From UBA9619 sp964630665 (GTDB taxonomy: Bacteria; Pseudomonadota; Gammaproteobacteria; Arenicellales; UBA868): 64,000 nucleotides of DNA. Positions 41,946 to 51,373 of the stretch are shown piece by piece. A program made the translations under genes and the position numbers. The stretch is taken from NCBI GenBank assembly GCA_964630665.1, contig CAZVVN010000008.1:1-64000 (forward strand). The letters are read 5' to 3'. Below the pieces are notes generated by a model. The model had not been told where the DNA came from. It ran no database searches and worked only from the letters and a program-made list of their open reading frames with translations. Each line of letters starts with the position of its first letter. Positions within the stretch are counted from its first letter, which is position 1.

Positions 41946-43067
41946 ATGAAGAACCGGATCCCCCCCATCTGGATCGAAGGTACCGCGAGCCGCCAGGCTC
42001 ACTGCGATCTGCCCGAAGGCACCTACGAACGCGAGATCGGGCGCGAGGGGTTTTTTGGCCCGGCCACACAGATGCATCACGCCCATCCACCAACAGACTG
42101 GACGGCGTTCGACGGACCGTTGCGCCCGCGTGCTTTTGACCTGACTCAGTTGAGTACCCCACAGGGGAATCCGTGGGACGCACCGATGGTGCTTTCCAAT
42201 GCGGCGGTACAGATCCGCATGTGGGTTACCCGGGGCAGCATGAACTGCCTCGCCTGTAACGCCGATGGGGACCAGGTGCTGTTCGTCCACCAAGGGTCCG
42301 GTCATCTGTATTGCGACTATGGTCATCTGGCTTTTGCCGAAGGGGATTACCTGCTGATGCCACGATCGACCCAGTGGCGCCTGGACTGCGACGGCACTGC
42401 GGCCCTGCTGATGGTCGAGGCGACCGGCGATGCGTTTGGGTTGCCAGATAAAGGCCCGGTCGGCCAGCACGCAATTTACGATCCAGCAATCCTCGATCAT
42501 CCTGGGATCGACGAGTTATTCCAGGCCCAGTATTCGGAACGCGAGACCGCGGTCGTGGTGAAGCGGCACAACACGCTGACCACGATCAGCTATCCGTTCA
42601 ACCCGTTGGACGCGGTGGGTTGGCACGGTGATCTCAGTGTACAGCGACTGAACTGGCGGGATATCCGACCGTTGATGAGTGCACGTTACCACCTGGCGCC
42701 GTCGGCCCACACCACGTGGCTGGCTGAGCGGCTTGTCATCTGCACTTTCTGCCCGCGGCCCATCGAGAGTGACCCCGGGGCGCTGAAGCTGCCGTTCTAT
42801 CACGCTAACACCGATTACGACGAGTTCATCTTCTATCACCAGGGTCAGTTCTTCAGCCGTGACAACATCAAGCCCGGCATGTCGACTTTTCATCCATCTG
42901 GTTTCTCACACGGGCCCCATCCTGAGGCCTATCGGATCGCAGCGGCACATGCGCGTAAAGAAACTGACGAGGTCGCGGTGATGATCGATACACGTGATCC
43001 GTTGAATCTTCACGAACTCGGTGAGGGCGTTGAATGGCTGGGTTACGCCGACAGCTGGAAGGCATAA
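41946..43067 (+). CDS. Homogentisate 1,2-dioxygenase-like bicupin
   Basis: The protein has 373 residues. Two cupin domains are seen: the N-terminal one has VLFVHQGSGHLYCDYGHLAFAEGDYLLMPR, the C-terminal one FYHANTDYDEFIFYHQGQFFSRDNIKPGMSTFHPSGFSHGPHP. The latter offers the iron ligands His286, Glu293 and a His at 322 or 325, as in HmgA. It is shorter than classical HmgA (about 440), matching the short HmgA-like group, so ring cleavage of homogentisate or a related dihydroxyaromatic is inferred. ATG 41946 has ACAGGAGGCG upstream and is preferred over ATG 41871. It is divergent from the TRAP operon that carries an FAH gene. Confidence 0.82.
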   Translation: MKNRIPPIWIEGTASRQAHCDLPEGTYEREIGREGFFGPATQMHHAHPPTDWTAFDGPLRPRAFDLTQLSTPQGNPWDAPMVLSNAAVQIRMWVTRGSMNCLACNADGDQVLFVHQGSGHLYCDYGHLAFAEGDYLLMPRSTQWRLDCDGTAALLMVEATGDAFGLPDKGPVGQHAIYDPAILDHPGIDELFQAQYSERETAVVVKRHNTLTTISYPFNPLDAVGWHGDLSVQRLNWRDIRPLMSARYHLAPSAHTTWLAERLVICTFCPRPIESDPGALKLPFYHANTDYDEFIFYHQGQFFSRDNIKPGMSTFHPSGFSHGPHPEAYRIAAAHARKETDEVAVMIDTRDPLNLHELGEGVEWLGYADSWKA

Positions 43068-43201
43068 TGACAATCTGCGACCTGGTCGGAAAGCAACGCT
43101 GGTGACGGTTGGAATCGCCTGATCCGGTGGTGGCCAGGTCGATATTGCCTGGGCCTCGTCCGGACCTTTTGGAAAACCGGTCCTGTCCTTAATTTGACTT
43201 T

Positions 43202-44440
43202 TCAGCTCAGTGTAACGGGCAGTCGTCGGAAGCCGCGAAAGCGGATTCGCGGGTCACGTTCAGGGACTGCGGCCAGGTCAATACCCGGGAAACGTGCCAC
43301 AAGCCGGCCAAAGGCGATGCGTCCCTCGAGCCTCGCCACGTTCATACCCGAGCATGCATGATGTCCCTGGCCGAAGGCGACATGGTTGTTCGGTGTACGT
43401 CCGATGTCCAGTTCGTCGGGCCGGTCGAACTGGGCCGGATCACGATTGGCCGCACCGACGCCCAGGGTCAGAAAGGTGCCGGCCGGGATCTCGGTGCCGT
43501 TGATGACCATCGGTCCAGTGGTCAGTCGGTTGTTCAGCTGCAGTGGGCTCTCAAAGCGCAGCAACTCTTCGACTGCTGTATCGATGAGTCCGGGGTCAGC
43601 TGCCAGCCGGTCAAGCTGGTCGCGGTGTGTGATGAGGGCGTGCAGACCATTGCCGATCAGGTTGGTCGTGGTCTCGTGGCCGGCATTAAGCAGAAAGATG
43701 CAGTTGTGCAGCAGTTCCGGTTCGGTCAGTTTCGCGCCGTTTTCTTCGCCCTGGATGAGTCGGGTCAGGACGTCGGATGAGGGGTCCCCCGGTGACTGGC
43801 GACGCATCGCTATCAGGGTCTTCAGGTACTCGGTGAACTCGACCACGGCCTGGTTGCCCAGTTCCAGCACGGTCTTTCCAGGTGCCGGTTCCAGCGCCGA
43901 CAGGATAGCCAGTGACCAACCGCGCAGTGGGCTACGCTCCGAATGCGGGACATTGAGCAGGTTGCCGATGACCTCGATTGGAATACGCGCGGCAAAATCG
44001 CCGATGATGTCCACCTGAACAAGGTCTGACATACGGTCGAGGAGATCGTCAATCAGGCTGACCAGGCCATGCTCCATTCGACGGATCGCCCGCTGGTTGA
44101 CTGCACCCATGATGAGACGGCGCACCCGGGTATGCAGCGGCGGGTCGTTGAACACCAGGCTGGTCGTGTGGTGTTCGAGTAGCGGGCTGTCACCGAACTT
44201 GGGGCTGAACTCGGCGTTCTTGTCCGAACTGGTGCTTGGGTCTCTGTAGGCTGTAACCACATCGTCGTAACTGGACAGGAAGAACGAGTTCGCAGCCAGC
44301 CGATGGACCGGGTCGTGGCGCCGTAGCAGCGCGTACCAGGGGTAAGGGTTGTCGACAAAGCCAGGTGGCGGTTCGGTCAGTTGAAAATCACCCAGCTTGT
44401 CGGTGGACAGTGCTTTAGGGTTTGAGAGCTCTTGAGACAT
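43202..44440 (-). CDS. Cytochrome P450
   Basis: The protein has 412 residues, a soluble bacterial class I-type P450. The oxygen-binding I-helix motif is AGHETT (253-258), the ExxR motif is ELLR (292-295), and the heme loop is FGQGHHACSG with Cys363 as the thiolate ligand. No membrane anchor is seen. No ferredoxin or ferredoxin reductase gene is next to it, so electrons must come from elsewhere. The substrate is unknown. Confidence 0.93.
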   Translation of the reverse strand: MSQELSNPKALSTDKLGDFQLTEPPPGFVDNPYPWYALLRRHDPVHRLAANSFFLSSYDDVVTAYRDPSTSSDKNAEFSPKFGDSPLLEHHTTSLVFNDPPLHTRVRRLIMGAVNQRAIRRMEHGLVSLIDDLLDRMSDLVQVDIIGDFAARIPIEVIGNLLNVPHSERSPLRGWSLAILSALEPAPGKTVLELGNQAVVEFTEYLKTLIAMRRQSPGDPSSDVLTRLIQGEENGAKLTEPELLHNCIFLLNAGHETTTNLIGNGLHALITHRDQLDRLAADPGLIDTAVEELLRFESPLQLNNRLTTGPMVINGTEIPAGTFLTLGVGAANRDPAQFDRPDELDIGRTPNNHVAFGQGHHACSGMNVARLEGRIAFGRLVARFPGIDLAAVPERDPRIRFRGFRRLPVTLS

Positions 44441-44650
44441 TGACGTCAGGCCTGTCGACTGGGCGCGATGAGTTTAGCACCCATCAAAGAAAAGCCTTTT
44501 CGGGCAGTAATGTGTAAGCAGACCCCGGTTGTTTGGCTGATCGTCTGCTGATTGCCGGTCGGGGCAACCTGCTGTTGTGAGTTGTCAGAGTTTTCCCCTT
44601 GGCCGAAAACATGGTTGAATTACCCGGGACAAGGACATGAGGAGATGGCA

Positions 44651-45490
44651 ATGGCCAAGGCAGACACCAATCCGGCGGGCGAATGCCCGGACCACACGAG
44701 TCTGATCGAACTCATGCGCCGACGGCGCAGTGTGCGCCAGTTTCAGGCTGGTCAGCATGTTTCCCGCAAGACCTTGCTGGGTATTGCCGAGGCGGCCCGC
44801 TGGGCGCCGACCGGTGCCAATGCTCAGTGCTGGGATCTCGTTATCGTGGACGAACCGACTGTGCGGGATGCGGTGATCGAGATCTTTGTCGAGCAGTCCA
44901 AACGTCTGTTCGTCAATGCCAGGGGGTTTCCTGCTGTGAGCAAGTCTTATCTCTCAAACACGGTTGCGATTTTCATCGTGCTCGGAGACCCGCGCTGGAA
45001 GGTGGCTTTCCCACAACAGAACGATGATGCTGATGGGGCCGATGAATACACCTCGAACAACGAGAACATCTATTTCTGTTCACTGGGAGCGGTGATCCAG
45101 AATATACAGCTGGCAGTGACGGATGCCGGTCTGACGTCAGCATGGCTGTCCGGCGGCGGTGAAGCTTCGACCAACCGCGCACTTTCGGAGCTGCTGGGCT
45201 ATCCGGGGGGACTTTCGGCCTGTGGCACGATTCCTATCGGGTATCCCAAGAAAGACGTCAGGCTGCGTTATCGGCGGCCGCTGGAGCAGTTGGTGCACTG
45301 GAATGGTTACACAGCTACCCAGTTCCGCCCGCAGGGCATGCTGGATTACTACCTTGAGCGGTTACGGCCGTTCCTGATGTATCGCAACGCCGAGCGGGTC
45401 GAGGAATGGGATGACGCAGAAGATAAGTGTGGCGCATGGCTGGCAGCCTTTACCGGGGCGGAGCCCAACCCGTCCGGGCGATTCGATTGA
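44651..45490 (+). CDS. Nitroreductase-family flavoprotein
   Basis: The protein has about 279 residues. It has the FMN-binding nitroreductase pattern: RRRSVRQF at the N-terminus, EAARWAPTGANAQCWDLVIV, and GAVIQNIQLAVTDAGLTSAWLSGGGE. GAGGAG lies 6 bases before ATG 44651, making it the best start. ATG 44645 touches the ribosome binding site and ATG 44552 is too far upstream. The C-terminal 60 residues (YYLERLRPFLMYRNAERVEEWDD) extend beyond the usual fold. Members reduce nitro groups, quinones or flavins, or dehalogenate aromatics. Confidence 0.83.
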   Translation: MAKADTNPAGECPDHTSLIELMRRRRSVRQFQAGQHVSRKTLLGIAEAARWAPTGANAQCWDLVIVDEPTVRDAVIEIFVEQSKRLFVNARGFPAVSKSYLSNTVAIFIVLGDPRWKVAFPQQNDDADGADEYTSNNENIYFCSLGAVIQNIQLAVTDAGLTSAWLSGGGEASTNRALSELLGYPGGLSACGTIPIGYPKKDVRLRYRRPLEQLVHWNGYTATQFRPQGMLDYYLERLRPFLMYRNAERVEEWDDAEDKCGAWLAAFTGAEPNPSGRFD

Positions 45491-45648
45491 ACTGGGAGAG
45501 TATCCTGTTCTGTGCGATCGGCCCCCAGGGAGGCCGAGGACGGCTACACTTGGCAGCAAAGGGTATCGTGCTGCTGCCTGTCATCCGGTAACTTGCTTAC
45601 GGCAGGCCATCGACAACAATCAGAATGAGATCTAAACGGTCATCAGCT

Positions 45649-47235
45649 ATGCGCCAGGAGCAGCCCAACTACATCTTTTTCATCAGCGATCAGCACCGTG
45701 CGGATCACCTGGGCTGTTACGGTAATTCTCAGGTCAAAACGCCGAACATCGACCGTCTGGCACAGTCGGGTACCCGGTTCGAGAACTTCTACGTCGCCAA
45801 CCCGTTCTGTATGCCTAACCGGGCCTCTTTGATGACCGGCCGCATGCCCTCGCTGCACCGCGCGCGCACCAACGGTAACCCGCTGCCGCTGGAATCTCGA
45901 ACCTTCGTCAAATCGCTGCGCGAGGCTGGTTACCATACAGCGCTGATTGGAAAATCGCACCTGCAGAACATGACCGGTCAGCCTCGGGCGCACACCCCCC
46001 GGGAGGCGCTGGGTAAAGACGGCCAGGTCTTTGAGGCTTTCGAGCACGATCTTTATTCAGCAGATTACGACAACGAGAATTCCCGCCTGTGGCGCGAGGA
46101 TGCATTGCACACAGTTCGCACGCCATTCTATGGGTTTGACCATGTCGATCTTTGTACAGAACACGGCGACCAAGTGGGCGGCAGTTACGCACGCTGGCTG
46201 GCGGGCAAACACCCCGACCCTGAAACGCTGCGCGGGCCGGCCAACGCCCTACCTGACGAGACTATTGTCACACCGCAGGCCTGGCGAACCCGTGTGCCAG
46301 AAGCGCTCTATCCCAGCCGCTATATCGCCGACCAGACCTGTGAGCACCTCGAACACCTTGCATCTGAGCCGGATGGGAGACCGTTTTTCATCCAGTGCTC
46401 GTTCCCGGACCCCCACCATCCATTCACGCCGCCTGGCCGTTACTGGAGCATGTACGATCCGGCTTCGATCCCGCTGCCGGAGAGTTTCGGTCAGGGTGAC
46501 TCGCCGATGTTGTGCCACATGCGCGAGAGTCTCGCCCGCGGTGAGGCGGACCGCACTGGGACGCTGCCCTATGCGGTCAGTGAACGCGAGGCCCGTGAAG
46601 CGATTGCACTCACTTACGGTATGATCACCCTGGTTGACGATGCGATCGGGCAGGTGTGTTCGGCACTCCATGCCACAGGATTGGCGGACAACACAGTGCT
46701 GGTCTTCACCACCGACCACGGCGACTTCATGGGCGACCACGGCATCATGCTCAAGGGGCCGTTGCACTACCGTGGCCTGATCCGGGTGCCGTTGATCTGG
46801 TCTGATCCGGGCGTCGACAGCGAATCCGTGGTGCAATCACTGGCCCAAAGCATTGATATTCCCGCGACCTTTCTCGAACGCAGTGGTATTCAGCCCTACT
46901 ACGGAATGCAGGGCACTGGTCTTGTGCGAACGATCTACGACGGCCAGCCGGATGCGCGGGATGCGCTGCTGATTGAGGACGACCGGGAGCTGATTTACCT
47001 CGGCTTTGGCTGTCCGCAGCGGGTGCGCACTGTGGTGACTCCAAAGGCACGCCTGACGGTGTATCAGCCAGCCGAGTGGGGCGAGTTGTATGACTTCGCA
47101 ACCGACCCGCTGGAGGTCACCAACCTGTGGAACGACCCGGCATACCAGGCACTGCAGGCCGCGATGACTGCGCGTCTGTTGGAACTGGTCATCGGTTCTC
47201 AAGACTGGGCGCCACTGCCGACGGGGCGGGCATGA
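45649..47235 (+). CDS. Sulfatase (formylglycine-dependent, choline-sulfatase/arylsulfatase-like)
   Basis: The protein has about 528 residues. Metal and nucleophile regions are PNYIFFISDQHRADHLGCYGN and FCMPNRASLMTGR, where Cys54 in CxPxR would be converted to formylglycine. A TTDHGDFMGDHGIMLKGPLHYRG segment gives the distal metal site. There is no signal peptide, so it probably acts in the cytosol on a sulfate ester. A maturation enzyme is not visible here. ATG 45625 is an alternative start. The stop overlaps the next gene's ATG. Confidence 0.85.
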   Translation: MRQEQPNYIFFISDQHRADHLGCYGNSQVKTPNIDRLAQSGTRFENFYVANPFCMPNRASLMTGRMPSLHRARTNGNPLPLESRTFVKSLREAGYHTALIGKSHLQNMTGQPRAHTPREALGKDGQVFEAFEHDLYSADYDNENSRLWREDALHTVRTPFYGFDHVDLCTEHGDQVGGSYARWLAGKHPDPETLRGPANALPDETIVTPQAWRTRVPEALYPSRYIADQTCEHLEHLASEPDGRPFFIQCSFPDPHHPFTPPGRYWSMYDPASIPLPESFGQGDSPMLCHMRESLARGEADRTGTLPYAVSEREAREAIALTYGMITLVDDAIGQVCSALHATGLADNTVLVFTTDHGDFMGDHGIMLKGPLHYRGLIRVPLIWSDPGVDSESVVQSLAQSIDIPATFLERSGIQPYYGMQGTGLVRTIYDGQPDARDALLIEDDRELIYLGFGCPQRVRTVVTPKARLTVYQPAEWGELYDFATDPLEVTNLWNDPAYQALQAAMTARLLELVIGSQDWAPLPTGRA

Positions 47236-48002
47236 CGACAGCCGTTTACCAGGGGCGCGCAGCGCTTAACGTTCGTCGCGGCGGGATGGGCGATGTGACC
47301 TATCTGTTGCTGCATGGATTAGGTGCTACCGGTGAGGTCTGGCAGGGCCTGACCGGTCTCATTGAGCAGTACAATGCCGGGCAGTGGCTGGTGCCGGATC
47401 TGCGCGGTCACGGCGGTTCTCCCTGGGGTGCGCCATACACCTACGAGTCGCTCGCGGATGACCTGCTGCCACTGATCAAAGACAGCGGCCGCGTTGTGGT
47501 CGTCGGACACTCGATGGGAGGTGTGATCGGGCTGGTGCTGGGCGGATCACAGGACAATATTGAACAGATCATCGGACTGGGAATCAAGACCCGCTGGCGG
47601 GATGAGGAACTCGCCCGCATGCAGGATCTTGCCGAGCGGCCGGTCCGCTGGTTGGCGACCCGCGAGGAGGCTGTTGAACGCTATCTGAAGGTGTCCGGCC
47701 TGATTGGTCTGGTCGAGATGGAGTCGCTCTGTGCGCAAAGCGGTGTGGCCAACGGTGATGATAGCCGCTACCGGCTGTCGGCAGACCCTGGAATTTATGC
47801 GGTCGGTGAACCGCCGGTGGCCGCACTGGTCAGCACCGCGCGCTGCCGGGTGTTACTCGCCGCTGGCGAACACGACGCGATGGCTGGTCTGGAAGATCTC
47901 AAGATTATCGACCCAGCTGCCACGGCACTGGCAGGTTTGGGACACAATGCCCAGGTAGAAGACCCGGCCGCCCTGTGGTCACTACTCAGTAAAAACAAAT
48001 GA
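47232..48002 (+). CDS. Alpha/beta hydrolase
   Basis: The protein has about 256 residues. The fold begins YLLLHGLGATGEVW, with the nucleophile Ser in VVGHSMGGVIG, then HDAMAG and a C-terminal GHNAQVEDP supplying the acid and base. Such enzymes act on esters, lactones or C-C bonds, and the substrate is unknown. ATG 47232 overlaps the sulfatase stop (ATGA), so the two are translationally coupled and may act on the same compound. The open frame to 47127 lies inside the sulfatase gene and is not used. Confidence 0.85.
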   Translation: MTTAVYQGRAALNVRRGGMGDVTYLLLHGLGATGEVWQGLTGLIEQYNAGQWLVPDLRGHGGSPWGAPYTYESLADDLLPLIKDSGRVVVVGHSMGGVIGLVLGGSQDNIEQIIGLGIKTRWRDEELARMQDLAERPVRWLATREEAVERYLKVSGLIGLVEMESLCAQSGVANGDDSRYRLSADPGIYAVGEPPVAALVSTARCRVLLAAGEHDAMAGLEDLKIIDPAATALAGLGHNAQVEDPAALWSLLSKNK

Positions 48003-48017
48003 TGAAGAACAACCCGT

Positions 48018-48644
48018 ATGAGCCTACTGCTGATCCGCCACGGTGAGACCGCGTTCAACCGCGACCGGGTGATGCAGCCGGCCGATACACCGCTGTCCGA
48101 GCAGGGCATGGCACAGGCCCGGCACCTGGCCGGGCGTCTCCGAGGTGCGGGCATCAGGCGGATTCTCGCCAGTGATATGGCGAGGGCCAGGATGACCGCC
48201 GAGCCGATTGCCGAAGCTGTCGGAGTCGAGATCGAGTTCGACCCGCTGCTCTATGAACGAAATTTCGGGGTGCTGCGGGGCCAGCGTTTTGTCGATCTAG
48301 AAGTGCAGGGCATCGAACCTTTTGTCGAAGATTATGTTCCGCCGGAGGGTGAAAGCTGGGAGGTCTTCGACACCCGCGTCAGTCGCGCCTGGGCGGTGAT
48401 ACGGGCTGCGGTTCCGGATGCCGGTGATCTAGCAGTAGTGACCCATGGCCTGGTCTGTGCAACGCTGCTGCGCAATCACTTGGATGCGTCGGACCACGAG
48501 ACGCAGATCGGCAGGTTGTATCCGTTCCGCAACGCGAGCTTGACTTGTATTGAACCTTTTCCGCCCTGGCGAGTCGAGTTGCTCAACTCAACGGTACACC
48601 TCGATGGTTCGGGTGCCAAGACTCCGGTCTACGGTCAGGCCTAG
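48018..48644 (+). CDS. Histidine phosphatase (phosphoglycerate-mutase-like)
   Basis: The protein has 208 residues. The catalytic RHGETAFN motif holds the phospho-accepting His near residue 8, with a second His in VVTHGLVCATLLRNHL and Arg/Glu residues in LYERNFGVLRGQ. It resembles cobalamin-synthesis or broad-specificity phosphatases of this superfamily. It follows the hydrolase by 15 bases, so it belongs to the same plus-strand transcript. The true substrate is unknown. Confidence 0.85.
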   Translation: MSLLLIRHGETAFNRDRVMQPADTPLSEQGMAQARHLAGRLRGAGIRRILASDMARARMTAEPIAEAVGVEIEFDPLLYERNFGVLRGQRFVDLEVQGIEPFVEDYVPPEGESWEVFDTRVSRAWAVIRAAVPDAGDLAVVTHGLVCATLLRNHLDASDHETQIGRLYPFRNASLTCIEPFPPWRVELLNSTVHLDGSGAKTPVYGQA

Positions 48645-48665
48645 GCGCTCTGGGCAACCGGCAGG

Positions 48666-48679
48666 CTTCGACGTCGAAG
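48666..48679. repeat. 14-bp perfect palindrome between convergent genes
   Basis: CTTCGACGTCGAAG is self-complementary and lies 22 bases after the histidine-phosphatase stop, between convergent genes. No T-run follows, so it is not a classical terminator. It could be a short hairpin at the transcript end. Confidence 0.35.
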
Positions 48680-48752
48680 GTGTGGGGGTGTCGTTCATGG
48701 GCCGTTCTCGGCGTGGTTTTGCCTAGATTGACAGTTGCTCGAGTGGTCTTGC

Positions 48753-49598
48753 TCACCACGGCCAGGTGATGCCTGCCATTTTGCTCTCGAACGCGGTGTC
48801 AAAGGTCCGGGCGAGTTCTGGTGTGAAGTGGTTCTGCCAGTCGCCGGTCTTGCCCTTTCGCATGAACGGCATACCGGGCTTGCGCTGCTCTTCATCCCAC
48901 ATCTGCATACTGGTGCGGGGGTCTTTCTTCATGCTGCCGAACGTGGATGCTTGAGCGACGCGCTCGATTTCGTCGTCGCTCAGGTCCTGGTCCAGGAAAC
49001 CGGCCACCGATCGGACTGCGCTCTTCAGGTCGTCCTGCATGGCCTCGTAATGCAGTACCAGCAGGTTCGGTCTGTCCCGCTGTTCATACCAGCTTCGAAG
49101 GTGAGTCCAGTACGGTCCATACTCGACTCTGCCAGCGATGAATTCACCTATGAAATGCTCGATCGGTTCATCGTATTCATACATCCAGAATCCGAAGGTG
49201 TGAAAGTACATCGACACGGCAGTGTCTTTGGCGTTTCGGGTCACGTAGATCAGTCGATTGGCATCCGCCAGTCGGCTCGGCAGGAGGTGGTATGGATTGT
49301 GGGACTTGAAGACCCGAGGCGAGGGCATGGCGTCGACCACCGAAAGGTCGGGCAGGTCCTCGGAGTCATCGAGCCACGGGATGATCGCGTGTAGCGAAGG
49401 ATCGTCATCACGGATCAGCCCGCGGCTGTAGACCAGGCGTACGATCTGCTGGGTCCAGGTGGTGCCGCTTTTGGGAAAACTGGCGATGAATACATCGTCA
49501 GACCGTGGTACCCAGTTCTGGTAAACGAACTCGAATCGATTCGGGTCCACCGGGGTCACCAGCATCCCCCGCCAGGTGTTGTAGTTGATCGTGCCCAT
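48753..49598 (-). CDS. Sulfotransferase (PAPS-dependent)
   Basis: The protein has 281 residues. The 5'-phosphosulfate loop is FIASFPKSGTTWTQQIVRL, the 3'-phosphate loop follows in YVTRNAKDTAVSMYFH, and the C-terminal RKGKTGDWQNHFTPELARTFD matches the RKGxxGDWKN motif of sulfotransferase_1 family enzymes. It transfers sulfate from PAPS to an alcohol or amine acceptor. A sulfatase gene 3 kb away suggests sulfate-ester turnover in this area, but the genes are convergent and not one operon. Confidence 0.9.
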   Translation of the reverse strand: MGTINYNTWRGMLVTPVDPNRFEFVYQNWVPRSDDVFIASFPKSGTTWTQQIVRLVYSRGLIRDDDPSLHAIIPWLDDSEDLPDLSVVDAMPSPRVFKSHNPYHLLPSRLADANRLIYVTRNAKDTAVSMYFHTFGFWMYEYDEPIEHFIGEFIAGRVEYGPYWTHLRSWYEQRDRPNLLVLHYEAMQDDLKSAVRSVAGFLDQDLSDDEIERVAQASTFGSMKKDPRTSMQMWDEEQRKPGMPFMRKGKTGDWQNHFTPELARTFDTAFESKMAGITWPW

Positions 49599-49614
49599 GA
49601 TTCTCTAGTCTTCT

Positions 49615-51279
49615 TCAGTTTGCCGGTTTCTTTCGAATGTCGTCAATTGAGCCTGCCGGGGTAATTTCTCCGGGGTCTGTCCGGATCTCAATCAGGCGCG
49701 GTCCAGTCGTGCTGGTAATCATCAGCCCAAGGGCGGCGGTTAACTCTGCCGTTGTCGTAACCGAAGCCGACGGCAGACCGTACGATGTTGCCAGTGCGGC
49801 AAAATCGGGGTTCGTTAGATTCGTTGCATAGGGTCGTCCGGGATAGCGCAGTTCCTGGTGCATGCGCACTGAACCGTACAGTCCATTATTGATTACCAGG
49901 AACAGAATGTTGGCGCTGTACTGAGCGGCGGTCGCGAGCTCCTGGCCGTTCATCAGAAAGCAGCCGTCCCCTGAACAGGACACCACGAGCCGGTCCGGAA
50001 ACCGGCGGCTTGCAGCCACGGCCGCCGGTACGGCGTAGCCCATCGGCGCACAGATGGGTGCCAGAAGGGTGCCGAAACGGCGGAAGTGAAAGTGGCGCAA
50101 GATCCAGTGGGTGTAATTTCCGGCACCCATCGTGAGCAGCGTATCCGGGGGCAGCTGGTCGGCCAGGCCTGACCAGAAGGCGCTCATGTTGATTTTCGTG
50201 TCGACCTTACGGGGCGCGCGGAATGCCAGGTAGCGTTCCCGCTGGCTGGCAGTCTCAGCCGCCCAGGGTGTTTCCGCGAGTGCAGGTCGGGTATTGACTG
50301 CATGAAAAAAAGAAGCGATGTCCGAAACAATGGCGAGCACAGCCCGATAGGCCTGTTGCAGGGCTGAAGGTTCCGGGCCGACCTGAACAATCTGTTGTGC
50401 CGGATCCGGTACCGTCAGCCGGGTGAATCCAGCAGTCTCCACCTCGCCCAGGGTGGCCCCGGCGAGCAGCAGCAGATCCGCTCTCTGAAGGGCCGAGACC
50501 AGTTCAGGATCGGCACCTGGACCCAGGCTACCGATGTACTGTGGGTTGTCGCTGTCGATAAGGTCCTGTTTGCGGAAGCTGGTGGTGACCGGCATCCGGA
50601 GCGTTTCGGCGAAAGCGGTGGCGGCCGACGCAGCCTCTGACGACCAGCCGCTGCCGCCCAGTACCAACATCGGCCGGGCGGCATTCTGGATCAGCTGCCC
50701 CAATTGTTCCATGTCTGAGGCTCTGGGTGCTGAAAACGCGGATTGGATCGGGAGGGGCGCAGAAGTAGTGATCGCCTGGTGTTGCAGGTCTTCCGGAAAA
50801 GACACGACCACCGGACCGGGTCTGCCGGATATGGCGATGTCGATGGCGCGACCGATCAACTCGGGTACCCGTGCCGAGTGATTGATCTCGATGACCCGCT
50901 TGGCGACGCCACCGAAAAATGTCGCCACGTCGAGTTCCTGGAAGGCACCCCGGCCGATGTTCTGCTGAGCGACCTGACCGACAATCAGGACCATCGGGAT
51001 GCCTTCCTGGGCTGCACTGAACACTCCGATGGCGGCGTTTGTGGCGCCGGGACCGCGGGTCACCAGGCACACTCCGGGGCGACCAGTCATGCGGCCATGG
51101 GCCTCGGCCATGAAAGCGGCCCCGCCTTCATGCCGGCAGACCACGAGTTCGATCGTGTCGCGGGCAGCGCGCAGTTCATCGAGGACCGCGATATAGCTTT
51201 CGCCCGGTACACAGAAGGCTCGCTCGATGCTGTTCAGAACCAGCGTCTGAACCAGTGCATGGGCTGCGGTTATGCTCAA
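49615..51279 (-). CDS. Thiamine-pyrophosphate enzyme, acetolactate synthase-like (second copy)
   Basis: The protein has 554 residues. The N-terminal domain carries the catalytic Glu in CRHEGGAAFMAEAHGRMTG and TRGPGATNAAIGV. The C-terminal domain has the GDGCFLMNGQELATAAQYSANILFLVINNGLYGS metal motif. It differs clearly from the TPP enzyme at 15604. Known relatives include acetolactate synthase-like catabolic enzymes. No small regulatory subunit gene is adjacent, which argues against a biosynthetic AHAS. The annotated start is a TTG (51279), so the true start is uncertain. It begins 17 bases upstream of the sulfotransferase gene's reading region in the same direction. Confidence 0.83.
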   Translation of the reverse strand: MSITAAHALVQTLVLNSIERAFCVPGESYIAVLDELRAARDTIELVVCRHEGGAAFMAEAHGRMTGRPGVCLVTRGPGATNAAIGVFSAAQEGIPMVLIVGQVAQQNIGRGAFQELDVATFFGGVAKRVIEINHSARVPELIGRAIDIAISGRPGPVVVSFPEDLQHQAITTSAPLPIQSAFSAPRASDMEQLGQLIQNAARPMLVLGGSGWSSEAASAATAFAETLRMPVTTSFRKQDLIDSDNPQYIGSLGPGADPELVSALQRADLLLLAGATLGEVETAGFTRLTVPDPAQQIVQVGPEPSALQQAYRAVLAIVSDIASFFHAVNTRPALAETPWAAETASQRERYLAFRAPRKVDTKINMSAFWSGLADQLPPDTLLTMGAGNYTHWILRHFHFRRFGTLLAPICAPMGYAVPAAVAASRRFPDRLVVSCSGDGCFLMNGQELATAAQYSANILFLVINNGLYGSVRMHQELRYPGRPYATNLTNPDFAALATSYGLPSASVTTTAELTAALGLMITSTTGPRLIEIRTDPGEITPAGSIDDIRKKPAN

Positions 51280-51373
51280 GCGATTAACGTTCCAGGCTGC
51301 GAGGTCAAGAGGTTTAAGGTCGAGCGCATGATTCGATTATATAGAGGGCACAAGGGAACTCCGGACCAACCAG

